30,720 nt of DNA, taken from Azolla pinnata (taxonomy: Eukaryota > Streptophyta > Polypodiopsida > Salviniales > Salviniaceae). Position 1 is the stretch's first letter; every line of letters starts with the position of its first letter. The stretch is from NCBI GenBank assembly GCA_037176905.1, contig JBBBWG010030898.1, positions 9,714 to 40,433 on the forward strand, read 5' to 3'. Both the position numbers and the translations under genes were made by a program. Positions 22,471-30,720 of this stretch are shown here, one piece after another. The notes beneath the pieces were generated by a model. The model was not told where the DNA came from. It ran no database searches and saw only the letters and a list, made by a program, of their open reading frames with translations.

Positions 22471-22970
22471 ACTAGTTCCATGGTTTTATCATAATACAGG
22501 TCATACAAAATGATGTGATTATCGACTGGTTCCATGTTTTATCATAATATTGGTCATAAAAAATGATGTGATTATCGTTTATTTGCTCAATCTCGATTCG
22601 GCTGATGAAATGTATTTAATTAGTTATGTCTAGTTAATCGTAAATTGGTTCCATGTTTTATCATAATATAGGACACAAAAGATGATGTGATTATTGTTTA
22701 TCTTCTCAATCTCGATGTGGCTAATGAAATGTATTTAACTAATTATATCTAATTAATCATAAACTAGTTCCATGTTTTTATCATCACTCTTTATGACCAA
22801 TATTAATTATATCTAATTAATATTGGTCATAAAGAGTGATGCAATCACCGTTTATCTGCTCAATTTGATGTGGGTCATAAAAATGTATTTAATTCATCAT
22901 ATCTAATTAATCGTAAACCGGTTCTATGTTATTTTATTATAATATAGGCAATAAAAAATGAATATGCTCG
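22471..22970. repeat. 119-bp tandem satellite, about four units
   Basis: Units start at 22471 (truncated, 54 bp), 22525, 22644, 22763 and 22917 (partial). Units 22525 and 22644 are both 119 bases. The common text is AC(T/C)(A/G)GTTCCATGTTTTATC, ATAATATTGGTCATAAA, GATG(T/C)(G/A)AT(T/C)ATCGTTTAT, GCTCAATCTCGATGTGG and GTATTTAATTAATTATATCT. The unit starting 22763 is 154 bases because it carries an extra segment that forms a perfect inverted repeat. A displaced piece of the last unit appears at about 23046-23095, as if a further insertion of about 100 bases had split it. Confidence 0.9.
22782..22841. repeat. Perfect inverted repeat: 28-bp arms, 4-base loop
   Basis: The left arm (22782-22809, beginning CATCACTCTTTATGACC) is the exact reverse complement of the right arm (22814-22841, ending GGTCATAAAGAGTGATG); the loop is TATC. 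Right-arm sequence is present in the other 119-bp satellite units, whereas the left arm is extra. The left arm therefore looks like an inverted copy of local sequence. It carries no terminal duplication and no gene. Confidence 0.95.
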
Positions 22971-23249
22971 CTCAGGTGTAAGGTTGTAATTTGTACTTAG
23001 CCTTTGGGCGTTTTTTAATACCAAGTGGAAGATGTTTTGAAAAAATAAAAATAAAAATGAAGATGCGGTTATCGTTTATTTGCTTGATCTTGAGCTTTGT
23101 ATTTATAAACCATGAGTGGTAATTTTCTCAATAATCCTGTGGTTGTATAATTATGCCCAATACCAAAAGCCAATGTAACCATCGTTGCAAGATTTTATAA
23201 CAACATGATTTTAATGGCAATGCTTACTGATGTTAAATTTTGACAATAT
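22971..23249. other. AT-rich spacer with a displaced satellite fragment
   Basis: It holds the split end of the 119-bp satellite (about 23046-23095) and plain AT-rich DNA. No gene is present. Confidence 0.5.
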
Positions 23250-23885
23250 TGTAACAGCGATGTAATGACCACTGTCGTAATTGTTAACAAAGTTTTAGGA
23301 GCTTTAAATCCATCGAATCGAACTCGGAAACTGTAATAATACCCACCGGTTTGAGCCACACAAACCGCTCAGACCTCTGACACCATTGTTTTTTTAAGCC
23401 ATCGCGATCATCTAAACCGTAGTTTCAAAGTGCATAGAGCAGACCATGAAGCCAAACATGAAGTCCAAGTAGAAATAAACCTAGTAGCTCGACTGAATCG
23501 ACTGGAAACCGTAATCGAACTAAACACGACTAAACCAATCAAACCGAACCAGATTAAAGGTTAGCCAAACCTAAACCAAAATTGAGCCAAGTAAACTTCC
23601 TCTAGCAGTGTAACAACCGCTATAGTATGAAAAATTTGAACTCGGAAACCCTCAAATCGAATACTTCGAGCCATTAATACCGCTCAAACTTCCTAATTAG
23701 CCATTTCAATCATTTAAGTTGTGGTTTCAAACTGCACAAACCAGACCATTAAGTCAAACCTGAAACCTGAATAGAACCGGCGAGCAAACCGATAAATCGA
23801 ACTAAATATGCATGAAACCAATCGAACCGAACCGAATCGAGCCAAGCCAAACCTAAATTCAAGTAGGGCCAAACCAATTACACTG
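23250..23885. repeat. Old ~320-bp tandem duplication rich in AAACCGAACC motifs
   Basis: Copy A from about 23306 and copy B from about 23629 share, in order, GAACTCGGAAAC, GAGCCA, CCGCTCA, the CATTT/TTTTAA-type join, GTTTCAAA(G/C)TGCA, CAGACCAT(G/T)AAG, AATCGAACTAAA and GAGCCAAG. They are diverged, with many indels, so identity is modest. Both copies are full of AACCGAAC and AAACC motifs. No reading frame is maintained. The origin is unknown. Confidence 0.7.
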
Positions 23886-26230
23886 CGAAGTCGTGGTTTT
23901 TCGATTCGATTTTGGCTCAAAGTGAACCACTTAAAATGTTTTAGAATAAGCCAATTTTTGTTCTAGAAGTGAGCAGAATTTTAAGCCTTTGTGCTAGAAT
24001 CTTATAACTAGTTGTATTCAGGATTGTGGTCTTCTTCTTTTTGAATAAGGACGATGATTCATGCCGGGAAGGATTGATATGGTAGCTCTATTGTTTCAAC
24101 AATTTTGTGATGTCGAGCATTTGTGATTGCTTTCTCCTATCAAGAGTTCCACTGTTGGATGAAGACAGTTTTTGGCTACTTCTGGGCACAATAATGCTTC
24201 TAATACATTTCGCCCTCTTGTCAGAATGTTTTGGTGAAACCCTAATGGATATCTCGGTAAACCCTCAACTAAACCCTAAAACCCATCTTGCTTTTGTAAA
24301 GTGCTGGATTTGGAACGGTTTCTAACTGAGGCATGTAGATTTTGAAAAGAAACATCACCAGCTACAGTATCTCTTTTAGATGTCCATTGGCATATTTTAT
24401 GCAACTGGAAATTGTGTCTGCCATCATTTACTTCCTGCATTTTATTTATTTTATCCTCTGACTATGAGCGGAGACTTATGTTGGATTTTTGTGGCTGGAA
24501 GATTCATCTTTTTCTACGGTTTAGTTCCTTTCTTTCCGTTTTGTTTTGCAATTTTACAGAAAAGAAAGCTAGCTGCTTTGAAGCCTTTTTAGATCTCTTT
24601 GAACAACTTCAAGGTAATCTTCTTGACATGCTTTCGTTTTCCATGTTTGCCCAACCTAGCTGCTAGAATCCTTGTCGTGCCATGCTTTGTTCATAAAATT
24701 TGTCTAACCTTTTAAAATTGACACTTTTTGTTCTTCTTTCTGATCTAGAAAAAGTGAGACCATCTCTCACTTTTAATAAGCTGTGATGTTTAGGTTATGA
24801 CTCAAGACATCCCGTGCTTCAAATGTTCGGCCAGATGAAGAGAAATTTCTAGCTCCCACTCTATCACACGGCCCTTTATCATGCTAAAATCTTCCCCTAG
24901 GCTTAAATGCCCGATTTTATTAAGTAAAGATGAATTCAATAGATCCCATAATTCCTTCCTTTCATTCAAATTGTTCAGTGGATATACTTTAAGGATTCTA
25001 AGTTCATCTATTTTGATGACTTTTAGTATTATATATTGGGCTCTTCTCTCATAATCAAACTTTCTTTGATTATGTTTGGATCCAAACTATCATTGAGTGT
25101 TGTACAAACTCTTACCTGATTTCCACTAGAAGTGAGTTCACTGTCAATTTAAGATGGAGCTGAATTTTGAGGCATTGATGTGGAGCTCAAATTCACCCCT
25201 AATCAGGCATGGATTGAGTTCCTATGTCAGAAGCCACCCTTCAATATTTTGTATAGGTAGCTTCTCATTCCTTGAACATCCCATGTGGCTATTCTCATTG
25301 GAATCCAATTGGCTTTTTCCGCCATTTGTCTGCTCTTAAAAAGCTGGAGTCTGAGTCGTATACTCATTTATCTTCTCTTGTGAGACCCATGTTAATGCAG
25401 GGAATCTCCTAATTTCGAGCATAAAATGTTTAGATTGGGTGGAGTTGGGCAAGCTGGAATTTCTTGTTAGGAGAGATGCCAATGCCTATTGTAGAAATTT
25501 GCCAAGTGGATATTGATAGTGGGTATGAGGATCACCGATGTTTGGTGATCTGTTTCTTCTTGGACTAATACGGGTAGCAATTATTTGGATTAGGATGTTC
25601 CAACAAAGTGAGCTCATTGCTCCTTTGCTTAAAATATTATCCAAACGGAGTTGCAACAATTGTTACTCTTCTTTATGAATATATTTGGGGTCCGTGATAC
25701 GATTCGCTGTAAAATTAAACCTACAAATGAATGACAAGGTCCCACATCAAACATGCTTTGCAAAATTGGAAGCAATAGGAATGACACAGGTGTATGGGCT
25801 TGAATGCCTCGCAATCCTTGTCCAGAAAATGATCATTTGACTTGTATTTATACGAGTTATTCTCTTGTTGGTATGGTGCTAGTCAATTTTTATCTCTGTT
25901 TTAAAATTCCGTGTTCTCCTCTTCGATTCTTTCTCTCACCCTTGAATTCTGATGCTTGTAATTGAGAACTTAGGTACAGAGAATTGCTACTTAGTATTCA
26001 TATGCGAGATTCAACAACTTGGAAGAGCTCTTAATTAGCAGTTCTCTACGTACTCTCCCAGCTGATTAAAGACTGATTAGTGCGACATTTATGACTTACT
26101 ATACCTAATTAGAGTTATATCACTGAAAGTAGTTATTGTCAACTGTCTCAAAAATGTTTCTTGAACACTTGTGTTTGTGGTTTGGGTAAGAATTGATGTT
26201 CATTTTCCCTTTTGATACACTTCCTTGGAT
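23886..26230. other. Intergenic DNA without a recognisable gene
   Basis: It contains short open frames only (none with a recognisable domain), a small cluster of telomere-like motifs (ACCCTAA, AAACCCTC, AAACCCTAAAACCC) at about 24238-24284, and a GTCCCACATCA motif at 25739. No hallmark of a reverse transcriptase, integrase or transposase was seen. Degenerate transposon remains cannot be excluded without a library search. Confidence 0.5.
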
Positions 26231-26327
26231 CCATAGCTTGCATATATTCACGATAATAGGAATTTTTCGATATAATCATCTATAGCATCAAAAAATTCAT
26301 ATAATCATGAATATATGCAAACTATGG
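26231..26327. repeat. Imperfect hairpin, 41-bp arms and 15-base loop
   Basis: The left arm 26231-26271 (CCATAGCTTGCATATATTCA...) pairs with the right arm 26287-26327 (...GAATATATGCAAACTATGG) at 36 of 41 positions; the loop is 26272-26286. Three of the five differences would be G-U pairs in a minus-strand transcript but C-A mismatches in a plus-strand one. Size and shape fit either a small MITE or a young microRNA-type foldback. No clear target-site duplication was seen. Confidence 0.85.
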
Positions 26328-27111
26328 AAAGATGGCATGTCAAATGAATGTCTAGAGTTGCTTAGAGTTGCTATCATTCCTTACTAATCTATCATTCTTG
26401 GAAGAAGTTTTGGGAGATTGAGAAAGGTTCATGTTCTCGTTAGCATTTGGATCTCGTTTTCTGCTACATGAATATTTAAACCGTAATAAGGGAACCATTT
26501 TACATAAATTCGGTGACAGTACCTGAAGCTAAAGTCCAAAACCTTTATATGATTAAAATTAAAGCAATTAGAAAAGAGAGACTTTGTATCGATTGCAGGG
26601 GTATCTTCTGTGCTTTTAGTGAATTTCTATTTGAGAATCAATTGACATGGTCTTGTATTCAATGGATCCTCAAAGATTAATGACAAGCTTCAAAAATGAA
26701 ACACTTATGACTTTTTTTTATCATTGATCCACGAATCTATAGTTATAGATTGAGGACGGGCCATCAAACTTCTCGCATTCGAAATAGTTGAGAATGTACA
26801 AGCTCCCACTTTCGATACGAGAAATGATTAGTTGAAGCATTATGCAATAATAAGAGGAACATCTTAACACACTTTTTATACAATCTCGATGTGTCCACAT
26901 GAATGTGATTAGTTCAAGCATGAGATGGCTTCATATATATTACATACACATCATGAAAAACAGGGCCCAGATCATCGGAAGTCATACTAGTCTACATCTA
27001 CATATTTGTGCCAAACAGATGCAATGCATGTAGTCGGATATCTTCCATACCAGAACCACAACTGAAGGATCTCCCTTAAAAGTCAGGTCCCCTCACTGAA
27101 ATACAATACAC
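26328..27111. other. Intergenic DNA and 3' region of the BPA1-like gene
   Basis: The part nearest 27111 should hold the 3' UTR of the minus-strand gene ending at 27112. No clean AATAAA was found on the minus strand close to the stop, so the transcript end is undefined. No other gene or repeat was recognised. Confidence 0.5.
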
Positions 27112-29351
27112 TTACAAGTTTACCATAGCTATATGCTGCTGGCCATCGCCTTTCGCCTGAGAACTTTGAACTCTATCTAGAGCTTTTTGACCGACTTCAC
27201 CAGCTGTTTTGGTAACCTTACTGAGAGCACCAGAAGCCCATGAAGCACCCATGAAAATATACTTGTTCTTCATTAGTGCTGATCCTGCACTGCTCACCGT
27301 CTGTTCTGCAGCTTTAATAGCAGATTGAGTCTTCTCTGAGATGTGAAATTTCTCATCGAAAGCTTTCACTTGCTCATTCATGATATTGATTTTTTGAGAA
27401 AGACCGATTTTCTGATCTAGCGAGGAAACTGTGGAAGTAGCATTTGTTGAGAGATGGTGCTTCTCATCAAAAGATTTTGCTTTTATCATGGCGTCCTTCC
27501 CAAGATTGTACCCCTTAGCAATCATATTTGCAATGACATCCTGAGCTTTATGCACAGCACCTCCAGCAGCTGCTGAGCTCTGTGTGCACAGTATTGAGAC
27601 TGATGAAGAATATGGACATTGTTGGGACTCATATTTCTTAGCTAGATAACCATAAGGTCAATATTATACCTTGTTTGAATCATGATCTCCGTGGTAGCCC
27701 TCCACTTGCGAGACATTCACAACTTGGTCAACAATCGTGGCTCCCTGGGAGAAGCAAATATGCGAGGCAAAAAGCAGAATATGTGAACTCAAAATGAAAA
27801 TCTTGACTGTAATAAACTGATATTTATAAAAATAGGGTGATACATACAGAAAGTAAGATAGCAGTGTCTGTTGCTTGGGGACTTTTGAACACAACAAATG
27901 CAACCCTCACCCCATCTTCACTGAGAAAATGGCAACATGTAAAGCATCAAAACTAAATGAAACAGGCAACAAGCATTAAATCTGACTCAAGTCTACATTA
28001 CCTCTTAATATTTATGTGTTCAATTTCTCCAGAGAAGGAGAAAAAGTTGTAAATATCTGCTTCTGTTGCCTTGGGGGACAAACCACCAACTTTCACAGTT
28101 CTCGACTGCACATCATATTTACATATAAGGCAATTAGAAACTTATCTAATAAGAAAAGACAAGCAAATAGCATGCATCAACATGCATGAGAGTACACAGC
28201 CACTTTTGGCAATTTTTCTCTTTTATGCTGCACATATTATCACGAATTCCTTGGACGTTTTCACAGTATACATCCTTCCCTACCATGTCTAGCTCTCCCA
28301 TTATTTCCTGGCCTGAAAAATGGAAAAAAGAGAGCACCATGTAATATATAATTTCTTTTAATTAATAGTTCCGTAATGATCACAGACATGGTAGTGAGTA
28401 CCATAGAAAAAATAAGTAGAAATGAATTAGCAGCGAAATAGGAAAAATTTTCAGCAGCAACAATATTCAATGACACTTATACTCTTAAAACATTTCCGAA
28501 AAACCAGTGAGTGTTCAGATAGCAGATGTTTTGATTGGTTGAGGGAATTATTTTCAAGCACCATACTTTGTCGGGCAAATAATTGAATTGTACAAACTTG
28601 AACTATATACGTACACTAAAAATAGTAAAATTTGATAAGATGGATTCATCCTTCGAATTGCACAAGCATAACTATATGTGTGTACTAAAAATGGTAAATT
28701 TGTTGGCGAGATACTATGGATTCATCCTTCCTAGCCTCTCCATCATTCAAAACGCAGAATCTGTTGAACAAAATATGATCATTTTGGCTACTTATGTGAT
28801 TAGCAGTGGCCTTCCAGAGAGTGCAGTTGCTCAATTTGTGCATCATTCCCAGTTTCAGAGCCACTGCCAGTATGCATCCCCAACCACCTCAAACAAAGCC
28901 ATAATTTTTCCTTTCCAGAAGACGCAAATACTAATTGCTGTATAAATTCTAGCAACTGCGTTCAAATGGACAGCAGCACAACGTAGACAGATTGATACGT
29001 TAACAGAAGATTCATATGCAAAGGTTAGAAATCAGAGAGAAGCCACAACAAAATATCATAAACGGAAAGATGTATATGCATTCAGATACAAAACCAACTC
29101 GAGGTCCTCGAACAAAACATCCAGAGTCATCATGGATCTGCAGGGGAAAGCAGGTGAAAAAGCCGATCTACATGCGACGCAACATCGCAGGACAGAAACG
29201 GTTCCCATGAGGTGGATAAGGATCGGATTGGCTCGGCTGGGAGCTGGAAACAGATCCCGTTCAGCCGAAGCATGCGTGGAGAAGATTTTCCGGAACCCTG
29301 GAGGATGTGTAGGAGCGTGCGCGAGGGAAGGAGAGGGGGACTTACCGCCAT
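27112..29351 (-). CDS. RRM protein of the BPA1-like family (binding partner of ACD11), five coding exons
   Basis: Exons in transcript order: 29351-29346, 28105-28002, 27920-27848, 27744-27670, 27579-27112. They join in frame to 241 residues. The family is named for Arabidopsis BPA1, which binds the sphingolipid-transfer protein ACD11; members are linked to reactive-oxygen and defence control (family knowledge). Seen here: an RRM at about 5-80 with RNP2-like VKVGGL, SFSGEIEHI and RNP1-like RVAFVVF, in which the aromatic residues expected for RNA binding are partly missing, as in the family. It is followed by the family's GATIVDQ stretch and a helical tail with two FDEK-type repeats (KAKSFDEKHHLS, QVKAFDEKFHIS), AAEQTVSSAGSALMKNKY and GEVGQKA. 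The first exon supplies only ATG GCG before a strong GTAAGT donor, giving MASRTVKV, which matches the very short N-termini of relatives. An alternative start (MGELDM, 28301-28284, followed by GTAGGG) is possible but less likely. Confidence 0.88.
28106..29345 (-). other. Intron 1 of the BPA1-like gene
   Basis: The donor GCG|GTAAGT and acceptor GTGCAG|TCG are both good. The 1240-base intron holds a 70/76-bp tandem duplication and otherwise nothing recognisable. It separates the two-codon first exon from the RRM, so it may carry regulatory sequence, as long first introns in plants often do (inference). Confidence 0.75.
28585..28730. repeat. Tandem 70/76-bp duplication in intron 1 of the BPA1-like gene
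   Basis: Copy 1 (28585-28654) and copy 2 (28655-28730) both start GAATTG(T/C)ACAA, continue with AACTATAT and ACTAAAAAT(A/G)GTAAA, and end GGATTCATCCTTC. Copy 2 has a short insertion (GGCGAGATACT region). It is adjacent and head to tail, consistent with a simple local duplication. Confidence 0.88.
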
Positions 29352-29445
29352 GGCCGGAGGATCGCGCTGAGCAGCTTCAGCAGAAGTCCTCGTACAGAAG
29401 TCCTCGCACAAACACTGCGCCCTCGCTCTGTGGAAATGTTATGCT

Positions 29446-29970
29446 GCATGTATGCATGTGTATGCATGTGCATGCATGCATGCTTGTGTGCATGCATGTG
29501 TGTATGCATGTATGTATGCGTGTGAGCATGCATGTATGCATGTGTGTGTGCATGTATGTATGCGTGTAAGCATGCATGTATGCATGTGTGCACGTGTGCA
29601 TGCATATATGCATGTGTGTATGCATGTGTGTATGTATGCGTGCATTATGTATGCATGTGTGTATGCATGTGTGTATGTGTGCATGTATGTATGCATGTGT
29701 ATGCATGTGTATGCATGTGTGCATGCATGTATGCATGTGTGTGTGTATGCGTGCGTGTGTGTATGCATGTGTGTATGTATGCGTGCATGTATGTATGCAT
29801 ATGTGTATGTATACGTGCGTGTATGTATGCATGCGTGCCTACATGTGCGTTCATGTGTGAATGCATGTATGTGTACGTACATACGCCGACGTATGTACGT
29901 ATGGAAGCATGTGTACGTATGTATGTATGGATGCCGTGTACATATGAATGGATGGATGGATGAAATGAAT
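29446..29970. repeat. ATGC/ATGT/GTGT tetranucleotide array
   Basis: More than 500 bases consist almost only of ATGC, ATGT, GTGT and GCGT four-base units, grading into GGAT units near 29950. CATGCA, the RY element bound by plant B3-domain factors, occurs many times. The array contains almost no stop triplets in any frame, which explains the long, meaningless His/Cys/Met/Thr-rich reading frames on both strands. It starts about 95 bases upstream of the ATG of the minus-strand BPA1-like gene, so it occupies that gene's promoter. Confidence 0.93.
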
Positions 29971-30074
29971 GCATGTGTTGCGTTGTTGTATGCGCATGTA
30001 TATGTATTTTGATTCGTATGTACTGCGCGCGCTGCATGCTGATGTATGCGTGTGTTTTGTGCACATTGTATGCC

Positions 30075-30540
30075 GATGTTCCTTCGTGTTTTCGCATGTG
30101 ATGTATGCGATGCATGGATGCTGATGCATCTGTGGGTTGTATGCATTGCATGTGATGCATGAATGTTGTTGATGGATGTCTGTGGGTGGTATGCATTGCA
30201 CAAAGGCATGGATGACGATGGATGTATGTGGGTTGTAAACATTGCATGTGATGCATGAATGGCATGATGTTCCTCCGTGTTTTCGCATGTGATGTATGCG
30301 ATGCATGGATGCGATGCATTGCATGTGATGCATGAATGCTGATGGATGTCTGTGGGTTGTATGCATTGCATGTGATGCATGAATGCTGGCGATGGATGTC
30401 TGTGGGTTGTATGTATTGCATGTGATGCATGAATGCTGATGATGGATGTTTGTGGGTTGCATGTATTGCATGTGATGCATGTATGTTTATGTTCTGAATG
30501 TATTGTATGCGATGCATGTATGTGTTGGATGTGACCTTAT
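30075..30540. repeat. 50-bp minisatellite with an inserted 49-bp block
   Basis: The unit TGTGGGTTGTATGCATTGCA followed by TGTGATGCATGAATG, then a GATGGATGTC end, begins near 30131, 30181, 30229, 30351, 30401 and 30451, close to 50 bases apart where uninterrupted. A second block, TTCCT(T/C)CGTGTTTTCGCATG followed by TGATGTATGCGATGCATGGATG, occurs at about 30079 and again at about 30270 inside a unit. The array therefore has a two-level structure. The base text is built from the same ATGC words as the neighbouring tetranucleotide array. Confidence 0.9.
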
Positions 30541-30720
30541 GCATGTATGCTTGGCTGTTGCTGATGCTGCAACAGTTAGCATGACTACGCCAGAAGAGAA
30601 GAGAGGATGCCCTCGATCTGTTCTAGGCCTTTGCCTGTAACCAGCTTGCATCGAAACAATGCATCGATCGATCCCTTTACCTTTCGCTTATCATGCTACT
30701 GTTAGCAGCAACGATTCTTG
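30541..30720. other. Right edge, no feature recognised
   Basis: This is mixed-composition sequence with an ATCGATCGAT run near 30662. No open frame or RNA could be supported before the window ends. Confidence 0.5.

Noticed and set aside
22471..22970. Regular repeats that might suggest a CRISPR array
   Set aside because: The whole 119-bp unit is repeated, with no unique spacers, in plant nuclear DNA.
24380..24666. Two overlapping hydrophobic frames of 70-84 codons
   Set aside because: They are T-rich low-complexity translation with no recognisable family and no splice or promoter context.
25739..25855. GTCCCACATCA, close to the plant snRNA upstream element, followed by TATTTATA
   Set aside because: The TATA-like sequence is roughly 95 bases away instead of the usual short fixed spacing, and no U-snRNA sequence follows.
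29377..30544. Several overlapping frames of 140-313 codons on both strands, rich in His, Cys, Met and Thr
   Set aside because: They are translations of the ATGC/ATGT arrays, which lack stop triplets in nearly every frame. There is no domain, no start context, and the same region is open on both strands.

Overview
The window reads as nuclear DNA of a land plant. Both long genes are split by GT-AG introns, all three recognised genes belong to plant families, plant-type telomere motifs (AAACCCT) occur, and the intergenic DNA is AT-rich and full of simple repeats. Nothing indicates bacterial, organellar or viral DNA. I cannot fix the lineage. The proteins are clearly homologous to flowering-plant ones but diverged from what I recall of Arabidopsis, so a fern, lycophyte or other non-model plant is possible (inference, low confidence).

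Layout. 1-480: satellite with telomere-like motifs and short duplications. 519-11103 (+): a ten-exon gene for the RNA polymerase II-associated factor MINIYO (IYO, plant RPAP1), with a TTC-rich leader. 11104-12989: convergent 3' regions. 12990-19337 (-): a seven-coding-exon gene for a plant-specific DYRK-family protein kinase (DYRKP type), with a leader that probably runs to about 20.5 kb and carries an intron, two small uORFs, a G16 tract (+ strand) and a CTT-rich tract. 20521-27111: about 6.6 kb without a recognisable gene, holding several generations of tandem duplications, a perfect 28-bp inverted repeat and an imperfect 41-bp-arm hairpin. 27112-29351 (-): a five-exon gene for a small RRM protein of the BPA1-like family (binding partner of ACD11). 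29446-30540: tetranucleotide and 50-bp minisatellite arrays rich in ATGC/CATGCA, just upstream of that gene.

The three genes do not form a pathway. They are ordinary neighbours: IYO (transcription and Pol II assembly), a signalling kinase, and a protein linked to ACD11 and immunity. IYO and the kinase converge tail to tail; the kinase and the BPA1-like gene lie head to tail.

I found no convincing new multi-gene system. The items most worth checking are the two inverted repeats, the in-frame coding minisatellite in the kinase, the structured kinase leader, and the dense CATGCA array upstream of the BPA1-like gene.
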